Assembly: GCA_017521485.1 (NCBI GenBank)
Contig: JAFXCL010000024.1
Coordinates: forward strand, 1 to 48,593
Length of the DNA stretch: 48,593 nt
DNA from: Oscillospiraceae bacterium
GTDB taxonomy: Bacteria > Bacillota > Clostridia > Oscillospirales > Oscillospiraceae
Direction of reading: 5' to 3'
A program made the position numbers and the translations under genes. The notes beneath the pieces are model-generated. The model searched no databases. It worked only from the letters and a program-made list of their open reading frames with translations, and was not told the DNA's origin. Shown here one piece after another: positions 25,758-35,695 of this stretch (positions are counted from its first letter, which is position 1; each line of letters begins with the position of its first letter).

Positions 25758-28700
25758 TTATTCTTCAGATGTTTCTTCATCCTGAGGCTCTGCATCCTCT
25801 GCAGCTTCCTCAACAATTACTTCTTCCTGTGCCTCGTCCTGGGGTATTGCAGTTTCCTGCTCTTCTTCTGCCTGGATTTTTGCAGGAACTTTGAAGCCCA
25901 GTTTTTTCAAAACAAGGACTGCAGCAGCGCCTACAAGTGCCACGGAAGCGATCACGATCACTGCGATCCAACCGCCACCTAATCCGGACTTCTCCTCAGG
26001 CTCTGTAACCTCGGCAGGCTCTTCTGTGGGTGTCAATGCCAGAATTCTCTGCTCGGCAGAAACAAGATCGGAATAGTTCAGGACCAGTGCCTTCTGCTCG
26101 TGGGTAGCGACCTTATCATAGGCAGCACGGGCAGTTTCTACCAATGCCCTGTTCTCATAAGTAACGCCGGAAGGAATCGCCTTGATTGCAGCAATGGCTG
26201 CCAAAGTGGTCTTATCCGGAGCTCTTTCACCGTCGATCACCAGGTCAAAGTACTGGCTCAGCACATAGGAGTCATAATTCTGACCGTTGGCAGGTCTTAC
26301 CATCGTCAGCTTATCTTCCACATAGCCCACATAGTCTACGAAGTTTGCACCGTAGAACACATTGGAGTACATACCGCCGGTGGCGTTCCACATAAAGTAG
26401 GGCACCATATCCATACTGTCGATCTGCACTTCGTTACCGTTGTAATCGGTGTAAGTGCCATAGTCGCCGGAACCGGGAATATGCGCCAGAGAATCATAGT
26501 AGGCAGGATCAAACTCTTCTTCCAGAATGGGAGCAATATAGCTGCCAAAGACAACTGTATGGAGCTTGTCACAGCCGTAGAACGCCTTATGACCAATGGA
26601 AGTGGTGGCATAAGGCATCGTCACCATTTCAATGTCAGTGCCGGCAAATGCCATAGAGGTGATCCGCACAGTATCCTCTGCAAGGTGGACATCAACATGG
26701 TCTGTACCAGCATAGGTAATCAGTTCCAAGCCGTTGGGCACTTTGCAGTACAGGCTGCCTTCAATCACAAGAACGGTATCGCTCACCTCATAGGTATCGC
26801 TTGCGTTCTCATAATCCACGCCGTTAAAGGTGTTGGTCTCCACAAGACGGAAGGGCTCGATCTTGCACATTGCAAAAGGATTGTCACCCAGTGTCTTCAG
26901 ATTGCTGCCCAGTGTCACCTTAAAGGGTGCGGCAGTTTCTTTTACAAATGCCAGAGTGCCCACAGAAACTGCGCCGGACAGGTCTGCCTCTGAAAGTGCT
27001 GTGTAAGCAAAGGCATAGTCGCCGATCTCGGTTGCAGCAGAAAGATTTTCAACCTTTGTCAGCTGCGCATTGTAGCAGAATGCACCCTCAGAGAGCTTAC
27101 TGCCATTGGGATTAAGCACCACAGTCTGAAGCTGTGCACCGTTTACAAAGGCGTACTCGCCAATGGTTTCTGCCGCAGACAGATTCACATAGGAAAGACT
27201 GCCGCTTTCGGAGAAGGCATAGTCCGCAATGGTAACTACCTTATCCAGATTGATGTCTGTCAAAGCGGTACAACCGGTAAATGCATAGGTGGGAATCTCG
27301 GTAATTCCGTCACCCAGAACCACCTGCTTCAGATTCTTACAGTAAGCAAATGCATATTCCCCAATAGATGCGGCTGCGGACAGGTCCACAGTTTCCAGCA
27401 TCGGTGCGTAATAGCTGTAAATGTAATAGCCTTCACTGGATACTGCGCCATAGGCCATTTCCGTATCCATACAGACCATATATACATCGCCGGAGAATGC
27501 ATAGTCACCAATGGACTGTACCTTGCTCAGATCAATGCTCTTAAGATTAACTGTGTTGTAGAATGCCATCTTCTCGATCTTGGCATTTGCGCCCAATGTC
27601 ACAGACTCAAGACCTGCTGCATAGGAGAACGCATTTTCACCGATCACTGCATTGTCGCCAATGGTCAGAGAGGTCAGAGAACCGCTGAACTCATAGCAGT
27701 AGTACTCTGTATCCAGATAGGGCTTTACTACAAAGACATTATCCTTATTGGTGGTAAAGGCATACTTGCCGATCACAACATCGTTGCCAATCACCACTTC
27801 CTGAAGCTTCAGACACTCACTGAACACACCCTCGTTGATTTCCATCTTATCGGGAATGGTCACAGAAGTAATGTCTGTGAAGGAGAATGCATACTTGCCG
27901 ATATAAGTATCCACAGTAAACTTGGGCAGTTCGGTAATTGCCGTTTCGAAGAATGCGTATTCACCGATGCTAGTCAGATCACCCAGTGTCACAGAAGCGA
28001 TTTCCTCAGCAGAACCGAAAGCATAGTCACCAACAACAGTGACTGCGGGCAGTTCTACACTGGTGATCTCCAGATTGTGGGAGAATGCACCGTTACCGAT
28101 AGCAGTTACTTCTGCACCGTCAATATCCTTTGCAGCAAATGCGCCGGTAATCGTCGGAGCTACTGCAACCAGTGTCTTGCCGTCAGCGGAGAGGATATAT
28201 TTTCCTTCCCCACACCGATAAGCGGCATTGCCATTTTCTACCTTAAAGGTGGAGATCTTGGTATCCCGGAATGCAAACTCGCCGATATTATTCACATCCG
28301 GTCCGACGGTTACTTCCTTCATGCCTTCGCACTCGTAGAACATACCCTCAGGCAGAACCGCAGCATTCACATAGAAGGATTTCAGGGCATCACAACCGGT
28401 AAATGCATAAGCGCCGTACTTGACCTTCTTAGCTGTGATGGTCACTGTCTCCAGCTTTTCACAACCGGCGAAAGCGTACTGTCCGATGGACAGCAGGCTG
28501 TCGCTTGTGACAACCTCTTTCAGGTTCTTATTGCCTGCAAAGGCATAGTCAGAAACAATGCAGACAGCAGACAGATCCACAGTATCCTTCAGATCACACT
28601 GCTCGAATGCGCTCTGGTTGATGATCTGCAGGTTATTCTCACCACTGAAGGTGATCTTCTGCAAGGAAGTACAACCGTAGAATGCGCCGTATTCAATTGC

Positions 28701-31700
28701 CTGCAGTGTGGACGGAAGAACGATCTCCTCCAGTGCTGTCAGGTTTGCAAAGGCATAGGCGCCGATCTTTTCCACGCCCTCAGGAATAACAACCTTGGTA
28801 ATGGTGGATTCACCGATGTACCACTGCTTGGTGGTCTCTCTGTCATCGAACGCAAGCTCCTCTTCTGTCTTCGGCACATAGTCGAAGTTGGAGAAAGCGA
28901 AGTTGCCGATCTCTCTTAGGGACAGGTCATCGGGGATGGTAACCACACCGCCGTTACCATAATAGTGGGTCAAAGATCCGCCGGTAGACACATAGGGATC
29001 TTTTACTTCCACCGATACGGACTCGGAGTAGAAGGTGCTCTTTCCATCCATCATAACCTTTACGGTTACAGATGCATAGCCTTCGGAAACTGCCGTAACG
29101 ATGCCGTTGTTATCTACTTTCACAACATTTTCATTACTGGTTTCAAAGGAAACCGTAGTGTCATTGGGGAAATATGCTGCCAGATCGTAGTTGAGCAGGA
29201 CAGATTCAGAGGGGTACATAGACAGATCGTACTTACCCTCAAAGAACCGAATATCACCGGTGTCGCCCAGCAGCTTATCCTCACTTGCCAGCATAAAGTA
29301 GGCCTTCTGGGTAGTATAGCCGGTCAGCCGGAACACGTCTGCAACAGGCTTATCGTAGCGACGGTAGCCCTCATCGTCCTTACCGAGCACATTGACATTG
29401 AAGGTCAGGCTCTTGTTGGTCTTAGGATCACGGACTTTAACAACCGCAGCGCCGTCAGAAACAGCAACCAGCTTGTTGTTTACCACACGGACAACACTGG
29501 TTCTGGAAGATGTGAACTCCAGCAGCTCGCTCCAACCGGACTCAGGATAAACCAGCGGCTCCAAAGAATAGACCTCATTGACGCTCATTGTCAGGCCTTC
29601 CTCCAGACCGTCCACGAAGAAGTCCGCATAGTCAGCGGGCAGACCGATCTCATAGGTAGCGTAGTTGAGTGCATAGTCGTAGACTGTCACCACAAAGCTA
29701 TTGTCGTTATATGCGTTCTCTTTGATGTTATAGATGTAGTCTGTCAGTTCGAAGGTCACATAGGTAGTGCTGTTCTCCTGAGAATAAACAGGAGTCATAT
29801 ACTGCTCAAATGCCTTCATTTCCTGCATAGGATTGCCGTTCTCATCTTCGCCCATAACCACAACACCAAGCTGTGCAGACATTGCATAGTGGTTATCGTA
29901 GATGGCAGCCTTTGCATACAGGCGGTTCTTCTTCAGGGTCTTATCATACTCATAATAGTACTCAACATCTGTCACAGTGGGCGCTTCAATATCCACAGTC
30001 AGCGGGAAAGTATAAGTATTCTTCTCGTTGGTGGTCTCACCGCCGTCACCGTAATCCAGCCAGCCGGTAATGGTAACAGTCAGCTTACTGTTATTTGCCA
30101 GATTGTAGTCCATGGTGTCGAACTCGATGTCCACATTGGCAGGATAGATAGAGCCGCCGTCGCCATAGGACTTGCGTACATCCACATCCTCTGTCTCATA
30201 GACTACTTCGCCGGTGGTGTCGTCGGTAATCACAATATCCACCTTAGCTGCGTTTCTGAGCATACCTGTCCACATAAAGCGCAGGGAGTGGACCGTACCC
30301 TCCTGATTGGACAGGGCAATATAATCCTTTGTTGCAGAGATCACCATATCCTCGGGATCCTGCAGGAAGTAGTAAGAACCCAGATAGCTCACATAGTCCT
30401 GCTCCATGCCGCCCACCAGACGGGTAGCATAGGCATCTGCCTTCAGCTTATCTTCCTCATTCAGGCCCATATCCAGCTCATCGGCGTTGGTTTCGTAGTA
30501 GGTCAGGTCGAACAGAGGTGCCTGTGTCCAGTCACCGTAGAAGGCAAGATAAGGAACATTCAGGTCAATATCTGTACCCTTTGTGGCAGTCAGGGTCACA
30601 AAGCCCTCCACATACATACCGTTTGCAAAGGAGCTGTCCAGATATGCCTTATTCTCGTCGGTAAGCGTAACGGTAACCGTTACATCCATGCTGCTGCCTG
30701 CCTTCACAGTCAGCTTGTTTTTCTTCAGAGAGCCGCCCTCTGACTCTTCTGCAGAAATAGAAACATCTGCTCCTTCCAGAATGTAAGCTTCCTCTGTAAC
30801 CGTGGTCTTACCGGAATTCGTCTTTGTTTCGCTGACGCCTTCAGTCATCACATAAGCACCAATATCATAGGAAAGGTTTTTCTTTCCAAAGTTGGTGACA
30901 GTGAACTTCATTTCATACACGCCGGTCTTGTCCGGATCGCCACCCAGCTCCAGCTTGGGTGCATCCATCTCATTACCGTCTTTGTCGTAAGTGGTAATAT
31001 ATGCAGTGGTATTCAGGCAGGAAGCAAGATTTGCAAGACCTGCGCCCTGCTTTCTGATAGAATAGGGCTTTCCGTTGGTGTTCAGAATGATATCCGCAGA
31101 GGACATCATCAGCTTGTTCACCATCTTATTGACTGCAACATTGTCGTTTGCAATCTCCGGGAAATTCTCCACCACATACTGCCGCAGCAGCAGCACTACA
31201 CCTGCCAGGTTGGGGCAAGCCATAGAGGTGCCGGACAGATAATCGTATCCGCCGCCGGTAACGGAAGAGTAAATGTTTCCGCCGTGGGCAGTGATCTCAG
31301 GCTTGATCTTCAGATCCGGAGTGGGGCCCCAGGAGGAGAAGTCAGAAATGAACGGACCGGAGGTCTGGCTCTTCTTGATGGTCAGCTTGCCGCCGTTCTT
31401 CTCTGCCAGGAATTCGCCGTCATTCTGAGAAATGGAGCAGACTGCCAGCTTGGCATCGCCCACATTCATTTTCACATCACCGGATACATTATTGTAAATA
31501 ATAATACCGGCCGCGCCCTGAGTCTGGGCGATCATTGCTTTTTCTTCGAAGGTGTTGTCGCCACGGCGAACCAGCGCGATCTTGCCGTTTACATCCAGAC
31601 CTGTGTAGTCAGCAGTTCTGCCCACGCCGGGGATCACAACATATTCGTAGGTTTTAGAATCTTCCTCGCCCAACAGTGTGTCGAAGAAGCTCAGCTCCTT

Positions 31701-33041
31701 GGCTGCATTGTTATTCGCTTCATCAAAATAGATAATTGTGCCGTCATAGATCAGATAAGGCGTTTTCTTACCGCTGATGGATGCAACGGAAATAGTTCCG
31801 GGGTATGTACCGGGAGAACCGACCGTACCGGTATCGGGGTTGGAGGTCAGACCCAGGTTACCGTTTGCTTCAGAACCGTAGGCGGAGGAATAGCTGTTGG
31901 ATGCCGCAACGATCAGGCTGATACCAGCATTACGGATCTTCTCGTAAACGCCATAAACCAGTTCCTCGTCAGACTCACGACTAAAGCCGCAAGCAGTACC
32001 CAAGGACATATTGATGGCATCCACACCCAGAATAACACAGTCCTCCAGCGCGTCCAGGATCCAGGATGCCATAGCCGTGTCCACCACATCGGAGAACACC
32101 TTCATGGCAACCACCTGTGCATTGGGTGCAACACCGGTAATCACATCGTCCTTACCCACAATAACACCGGAAACGTGTGTGCCGTGGTTGTTGTGGGTGG
32201 AGTATGCATCGGAGTCGCCGTCAGCATAGTCAAATGCGAAAGGCACTTTCTTATTGACATACACATCGTCAACTGTAACACCTGCAAGAGCATTTGCCTT
32301 TGTATCGCCAACAACCTTAGCCACATCCTCATAGGTCAGGCCCAGATTGTCGGAAGTGAAATTGTCCACAGAGAAAGCAGTGTGATTGGTATCAAGACCT
32401 GTATCCAGAACCGCAACCACCATACCGCTTCCGTCGTAGCCGGAGTCACCGCTGTTAAAAATACCGGTATCAAAAACATTAACGGTATTCTCCACCAGCT
32501 CTGTTTCAGCCACATTATACACTTCGCCAATGATAGCATTCTCGCCCTTGTTCAGCGCCTTGCAGGTGGCAGCATAGTCCCCTGCCTTCACAAGGATCTC
32601 AAAGCCACTGAGAATGGTGGAGTAGTCCTTGCCGGTTTTATAGGCAACACCCTTCTCATCCAGCGCAGACAGGATCTCTGCCTTCCGATCCGCGATCTGT
32701 GCTTCAATCTTCTCAGCATCCTGGCTGTAGAGAGCATAGTCTGTAAAGCTTTCAGACTTGTCAGTATTCTCATAAGCGGACATAATATCAGGCATATCCA
32801 GAGAAATGATTACAGAGATCTCCTGATCGTCTTTCATTCCCTCCGGAAGCTGATAGACAACATTGCTGTCTAAATAGTCCTTATAATTTACATCCAACAA
32901 CTGGTTTAGCGTTTCAATATAGGACGCCTGATAGTTGGTTGCCTGAGCCTGAGGCACATAGAGCGCACAGACTAAGATCACCGCTGCCAGGGCAAACACC
33001 AAAGCCGATCGGGTGAAGGTAATCCATCTTGTTTTTCTCAT
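25758..33041 (-). CDS. Giant membrane-anchored subtilisin (S8) with BspA-like LRRs
   Basis: This 2427-residue protein has a signal peptide ending near A-Q-A-T-N. A propeptide follows, then an S8 catalytic domain with the triad D213 (V-L-D-T-G), H286 (H-G-T-H-V-S-G) and S606 (G-T-S-M-A-C-P). A PA domain (about 430-560) is inserted between His and Ser. Fn3-like and Big_2-like beta domains follow. Residues about 1364-2160 are many LRR_5/BspA-type repeats with the I-G-x-Y-A-F pattern. A single membrane helix lies near 2355-2378, followed by a ~48-residue acidic tail. There is no LPxTG motif. The ATG at 33041 starts the signal peptide; GTG/ATG codons upstream (to 33077) are less likely. It is the first gene before the importer, so it probably supplies peptides for uptake. 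Confidence 0.92.
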   Translation of the reverse strand: MRKTRWITFTRSALVFALAAVILVCALYVPQAQATNYQASYIETLNQLLDVNYKDYLDSNVVYQLPEGMKDDQEISVIISLDMPDIMSAYENTDKSESFTDYALYSQDAEKIEAQIADRKAEILSALDEKGVAYKTGKDYSTILSGFEILVKAGDYAATCKALNKGENAIIGEVYNVAETELVENTVNVFDTGIFNSGDSGYDGSGMVVAVLDTGLDTNHTAFSVDNFTSDNLGLTYEDVAKVVGDTKANALAGVTVDDVYVNKKVPFAFDYADGDSDAYSTHNNHGTHVSGVIVGKDDVITGVAPNAQVVAMKVFSDVVDTAMASWILDALEDCVILGVDAINMSLGTACGFSRESDEELVYGVYEKIRNAGISLIVAASNSYSSAYGSEANGNLGLTSNPDTGTVGSPGTYPGTISVASISGKKTPYLIYDGTIIYFDEANNNAAKELSFFDTLLGEEDSKTYEYVVIPGVGRTADYTGLDVNGKIALVRRGDNTFEEKAMIAQTQGAAGIIIYNNVSGDVKMNVGDAKLAVCSISQNDGEFLAEKNGGKLTIKKSQTSGPFISDFSSWGPTPDLKIKPEITAHGGNIYSSVTGGGYDYLSGTSMACPNLAGVVLLLRQYVVENFPEIANDNVAVNKMVNKLMMSSADIILNTNGKPYSIRKQGAGLANLASCLNTTAYITTYDKDGNEMDAPKLELGGDPDKTGVYEMKFTVTNFGKKNLSYDIGAYVMTEGVSETKTNSGKTTVTEEAYILEGADVSISAEESEGGSLKKNKLTVKAGSSMDVTVTVTLTDENKAYLDSSFANGMYVEGFVTLTATKGTDIDLNVPYLAFYGDWTQAPLFDLTYYETNADELDMGLNEEDKLKADAYATRLVGGMEQDYVSYLGSYYFLQDPEDMVISATKDYIALSNQEGTVHSLRFMWTGMLRNAAKVDIVITDDTTGEVVYETEDVDVRKSYGDGGSIYPANVDIEFDTMDYNLANNSKLTVTITGWLDYGDGGETTNEKNTYTFPLTVDIEAPTVTDVEYYYEYDKTLKKNRLYAKAAIYDNHYAMSAQLGVVVMGEDENGNPMQEMKAFEQYMTPVYSQENSTTYVTFELTDYIYNIKENAYNDNSFVVTVYDYALNYATYEIGLPADYADFFVDGLEEGLTMSVNEVYSLEPLVYPESGWSELLEFTSSRTSVVRVVNNKLVAVSDGAAVVKVRDPKTNKSLTFNVNVLGKDDEGYRRYDKPVADVFRLTGYTTQKAYFMLASEDKLLGDTGDIRFFEGKYDLSMYPSESVLLNYDLAAYFPNDTTVSFETSNENVVKVDNNGIVTAVSEGYASVTVKVMMDGKSTFYSESVSVEVKDPYVSTGGSLTHYYGNGGVVTIPDDLSLREIGNFAFSNFDYVPKTEEELAFDDRETTKQWYIGESTITKVVIPEGVEKIGAYAFANLTALEEIVLPSTLQAIEYGAFYGCTSLQKITFSGENNLQIINQSAFEQCDLKDTVDLSAVCIVSDYAFAGNKNLKEVVTSDSLLSIGQYAFAGCEKLETVTITAKKVKYGAYAFTGCDALKSFYVNAAVLPEGMFYECEGMKEVTVGPDVNNIGEFAFRDTKISTFKVENGNAAYRCGEGKYILSADGKTLVAVAPTITGAFAAKDIDGAEVTAIGNGAFSHNLEITSVELPAVTVVGDYAFGSAEEIASVTLGDLTSIGEYAFFETAITELPKFTVDTYIGKYAFSFTDITSVTIPDKMEINEGVFSECLKLQEVVIGNDVVIGKYAFTTNKDNVFVVKPYLDTEYYCYEFSGSLTSLTIGDNAVIGENAFSYAAGLESVTLGANAKIEKMAFYNTVNLKSIDLSKVQSIGDYAFSGDVYMVCMDTEMAYGAVSSEGYYIYSYYAPMLETVDLSAAASIGEYAFAYCKNLKQVVLGDGITEIPTYAFTGCTALTDINLDKVVTIADYAFSESGSLSYVNLSAAETIGEYAFVNGAQLQTVVLNPNGSKLSEGAFCYNAQLTKVENLSAATEIGDYAFAYTALSEADLSGAVSVGTLAFVKETAAPFKVTLGSNLKTLGDNPFAMCKIEPFRLVETNTFNGVDYENASDTYEVSDTVLVIEGSLYCKVPNGLELITYAGTDHVDVHLAEDTVRITSMAFAGTDIEMVTMPYATTSIGHKAFYGCDKLHTVVFGSYIAPILEEEFDPAYYDSLAHIPGSGDYGTYTDYNGNEVQIDSMDMVPYFMWNATGGMYSNVFYGANFVDYVGYVEDKLTMVRPANGQNYDSYVLSQYFDLVIDGERAPDKTTLAAIAAIKAIPSGVTYENRALVETARAAYDKVATHEQKALVLNYSDLVSAEQRILALTPTEEPAEVTEPEEKSGLGGGWIAVIVIASVALVGAAAVLVLKKLGFKVPAKIQAEEEQETAIPQDEAQEEVIVEEAAEDAEPQDEETSEE

Positions 33042-33101
33042 AGAGTAATCGCCTTTCATCTGAAAAAATTCGCACAATTATATGCATACATAGTCCAGAA
33101 T

Positions 33102-33130
33102 ATAATACTGTATTTCACATTAAAAAGCAA
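33102..33130 (-). promoter_or_regulatory. Candidate promoter of the protease-opp unit
   Basis: On the minus strand TTGCTT (33125-33130), a 17-bp spacer and TATTAT (33102-33107) lie about 60 bp before the protease start. Just upstream a TTCGC/GCGAA inverted repeat (33137-33141 with 33151-33155) could be an operator, with low certainty. Confidence 0.55.
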
Positions 33131-33314
33131 GGATTTTTCGCTGAAACTGGGCGAATATGAGCAAATAAGTACAAATTTAAGAAAACATCCACCAGTGGCG
33201 GACATGGTGTAAATATTCGGCCGAAAAACGGTTCAGAGCACCGATTACAGCATTTACTTTCCTCCCCTGCTATGCTATACTGTATAAGAAAATTACCCCT
33301 TTGGAGGAGAAAAT

Positions 33315-34073
33315 ATGACAAATAACAAACGGGTGCGCCTGATTTACGGCATCATCCTAAGTCTTTCGCTGATCTTTGCGGGGATCTGCCTGATCGGTGC
33401 TTGCATCTGCATCTATCAATCCGGTGACCGGCCATTTTCCCGGGAGTCGGTTGCGCTGTACTTCTCCCAGATTGCTGTGCCGGTGTATGTAGCCCTGGCG
33501 CTGATAGTAGGCGGCTTTATTCTGAGCTTTGCGCTGCCGAAAGAAAAGACAAAGAAAAAGGCAGCTAAGGACTATGCTGCAATTTTGCGTAAGCTCTGGG
33601 AAAAGCGGGATATTTCCTTCTGCGGTCCGACACTGCTGCAGGATATTTTGAAGCAGCAAAAGCGCCGCAAGCTTCATACATATATTAGTATTGTACTTCT
33701 TGTCCTGGGTAGCATTGCTTTCCTTGTATATGCAGTAAACCCCGGTAACTTCCCTTCCGAAGACATTACCGGCTCTATGGCGCGAGGCAGCCTGGTTATG
33801 CTCGCCTGCCTGATCGTTCCTTTTGGCTATTGTGTGTTTTCCGCTTATTTTACACGGGCAAGCATCAAAAAGGAAATCGAGCTGGTAAAGGGCATAGCTC
33901 CCAGCCGGGAAGCAACTGCTGCTCCGGAAAGCAAAAGCCCGGTCAATGTTCTGCGCTGGACTTTTCTCGGCTTGGCAATTCTGCTGATTGTTTACGGCTA
34001 TTTTGCCGGCGGCACAGCGGATGTGCTGACAAAAGCTGTTAACATCTGCACCGAGTGCGTGGGATTGGGGTGA
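33315..34073 (+). CDS. Membrane protein with C-terminal CD1871A-type CXXC motif
   Basis: This 252-residue protein has about five membrane helices (near residues 8-30, 52-72, 121-141, 155-180 and 215-232). Basic cytoplasmic loops separate them. It ends in T-K-A-V-N-I-C-T-E-C-V-G-L-G, which matches the closing motif of the small CD1871A family of CXXC membrane proteins. In that family the motif terminates a very short protein, so here it appears fused to a larger membrane domain. It starts 7 bases after GGAGG and ends 6 bases before the ferredoxin-thioredoxin fusion. A shared role in moving electrons or thiols across the membrane is inferred. Confidence 0.75.
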   Translation: MTNNKRVRLIYGIILSLSLIFAGICLIGACICIYQSGDRPFSRESVALYFSQIAVPVYVALALIVGGFILSFALPKEKTKKKAAKDYAAILRKLWEKRDISFCGPTLLQDILKQQKRRKLHTYISIVLLVLGSIAFLVYAVNPGNFPSEDITGSMARGSLVMLACLIVPFGYCVFSAYFTRASIKKEIELVKGIAPSREATAAPESKSPVNVLRWTFLGLAILLIVYGYFAGGTADVLTKAVNICTECVGLG

Positions 34074-34079
34074 TATAGA

Positions 34080-35543
34080 ATGAAAGAGAGATTAAAAAGA
34101 CTGATCCCCAGTAAGCGGAAAATTATGCAGCTTTACTTTGCGGTGCTGTTCAATGCCAACTTAAAAGGCTTCATCACCGGCAACATTTATCAGGGCAACT
34201 CAAAAATTATGTGTGCCCCCGGTATCAACTGCTATTCCTGCCCCGGTGCGATCGCTGCCTGTCCGTTAGGTTCGCTGCAAGGCTCGTTCAGTGCGGACCA
34301 CTCTACGATCTATTATGTAGGCGGTATCCTGCTGCTGTATGCGCTGATGTTCGGCAGAATGATCTGCGGCTGGCTGTGTCCCTTTGGATTGGTGCAGGAG
34401 CTGATGTATAAGATCAAAACCCCAAAAATGAAAAAGAGCCCGGTTACCCGCGCCCTTTCTTACTTAAAATATGCGATCCTAGTGTTCTTTGTGCTGATCG
34501 TTCCCATTATGTACGCATTCCGGGATACGCCTCTGCCTACCTTCTGCAAGTACATCTGCCCCGCTGGTACGCTGGAGGGCGGTATCGGACTGCTGAGCAA
34601 CAAAGTCAACGCCAGCTACTTCTCCATGCTCGGACCTCTGTTCACATGGAAATTCCTGCTGATGGTAAGTATTCTGGTGGGATGCGTGTTCATCTTCCGG
34701 CTGTTCTGCCGCTTCCTCTGCCCCCTTGGTGCGCTGTACGGCCTGTTTAATAAGATGTCCTTCTTCGGTGTCAAGGTGGTGCAAAGCAAGTGTACCGACT
34801 GCGGCTTGTGTGTAAATCACTGCAAGGTTGACATTAAGCACGTGGGCGATCAGGAATGTATTAGCTGCGGTTCTTGTGTGGATGTTTGCCCCACAAAGGC
34901 AATTCAGTGGAAAGGTCCGAAGATCAAGCTAAAGACCAATGAAGTTGGCCCTGATAAGCTCAAGCGCCGTAAGACCATTTCCCGGGTAATATCTGCAGTT
35001 CTGCTGCTGGGTATTCTGGGCGGTACGATCGCCTACTATTGGATGCAGCCGGATCAGACAAATCCCAATCCCGGCGTGATCACCGCAGACCGGGGCAATC
35101 AGGTTGGCGACCTGTGTTACAATACAGATCTTCCCATCGTGACCGCAAATGGCGTTTCTGAGGAAACACTGGATCCCACCGCAACCGGCACTGTGACGGT
35201 CATTAACTTCTGGGGCACATGGTGTACCCCCTGTGTGGCTGAGCTCCCCTACTTCGAACAAATCGCAAATGAATATGGCGAGGATGTGACAGTGATCGCT
35301 GTCCACTCCGCCCTGTCTTGCGAGACAGCGCCGGATTATATCGGGCAGTATTATCCCAACTCTAACCTGATCTTCTCTCAGGACAGCGGTGAAGGCTTCA
35401 ACGGCGATTATTACACCGCCCTTGGCGGCAGAGGCACTTACCCCTATACCGTCGTCCTGGACGAAACCGGCGTCATCACAGAAGTCTTCGTCTCCTCCCT
35501 TACCTACGACGACCTGAAAACGGCAGTCGACGATGCTATGTAA
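34080..35543 (+). CDS. NapH-like 4Fe-4S membrane protein fused to TlpA-like thioredoxin
   Basis: The 487-residue protein combines two functions. The N-terminal part has membrane helices and NapH/NosR/CcoG-like cysteine clusters: C45, C51, C54 and C61, then W-L-C-P-F-G near residue 100 and F-L-C-P-L-G near residue 215. Two ferredoxin motifs follow at about 237 (C-T-D-C-G-L-C-V-N-H-C) and 259 (C-I-S-C-G-S-C-V-D-V-C-P). After another membrane helix near 305-325 comes an extracytoplasmic TlpA/ResA-like thioredoxin domain with W-C-T-P-C near residue 381. Electrons from cytoplasmic donors could thus reduce external disulfides, a DsbD-like task. This is inference from domain order. It is probably co-translated with the CXXC protein upstream. 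Confidence 0.88.
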   Translation: MKERLKRLIPSKRKIMQLYFAVLFNANLKGFITGNIYQGNSKIMCAPGINCYSCPGAIAACPLGSLQGSFSADHSTIYYVGGILLLYALMFGRMICGWLCPFGLVQELMYKIKTPKMKKSPVTRALSYLKYAILVFFVLIVPIMYAFRDTPLPTFCKYICPAGTLEGGIGLLSNKVNASYFSMLGPLFTWKFLLMVSILVGCVFIFRLFCRFLCPLGALYGLFNKMSFFGVKVVQSKCTDCGLCVNHCKVDIKHVGDQECISCGSCVDVCPTKAIQWKGPKIKLKTNEVGPDKLKRRKTISRVISAVLLLGILGGTIAYYWMQPDQTNPNPGVITADRGNQVGDLCYNTDLPIVTANGVSEETLDPTATGTVTVINFWGTWCTPCVAELPYFEQIANEYGEDVTVIAVHSALSCETAPDYIGQYYPNSNLIFSQDSGEGFNGDYYTALGGRGTYPYTVVLDETGVITEVFVSSLTYDDLKTAVDDAM

Positions 35544-35548
35544 ACACA

Positions 35549-35590
35549 TGTCATTGCGAAACCAGTGCGCACACTGGTTGTGGCAATCTC
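35549..35590. repeat. REP-like palindromic repeat, family A
   Basis: This unit runs from TGTCATTGCG to GGCAATCTC and encloses AACCAGTG/CACTGGTT, a perfect 8-bp stem. It follows the thioredoxin-fusion gene directly and may also act as its terminator. Confidence 0.75.
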
Positions 35591-35601
35591 AACACATGAC
35601 T

Positions 35602-35637
35602 TGTCATTGCTAGGAGCGGATGCGACGTGGCAATCTC
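35602..35637. repeat. REP-like palindromic repeat, family A, second copy
   Basis: This diverged copy keeps the TGTCATTGC and GTGGCAATCTC ends of the preceding unit, but with a different centre. It lies in the same orientation 11 bases downstream. Confidence 0.65.
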
Positions 35638-35649
35638 CTGTTATATTGC

Positions 35650-35672
35650 GGGCGGATAATATCCGCCCCTAC
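35650..35672. repeat. REP-like palindromic repeat, family B
   Basis: GGGCGGATA/TATCCGCCC forms a perfect stem followed by CTAC. It is the reverse-oriented form of the TGTAGGGGCG... family that surrounds the transposase gene at 37.1-37.6 kb. Confidence 0.75.
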
Positions 35673-35695
35673 TAAAAATATACGAGGTGTTCTTT

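Noticed and set aside
26400-28950. Regular repeats that might suggest a CRISPR array
   Set aside because: The periodicity comes from the LRR_5/BspA protein repeats. Units are not identical in DNA and there are no spacers.
28965-32873. Two long plus-strand open frames (592 and 529 codons)
   Set aside because: Both are antisense to the giant protease, whose catalytic triad and repeats are intact. They reflect codon bias on the coding strand.
33061-33080. CodY-box-like AT-rich palindrome before the protease
   Set aside because: The match to the CodY consensus needs several mismatches, so it is not better than chance in AT-rich DNA.
35549-35672. Palindromes after the thioredoxin-fusion gene as a simple terminator only
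   Set aside because: Related units recur near 37 kb and 42.8 kb with conserved ends, so they are classed as REP-like repeats, although one may also stop transcription.
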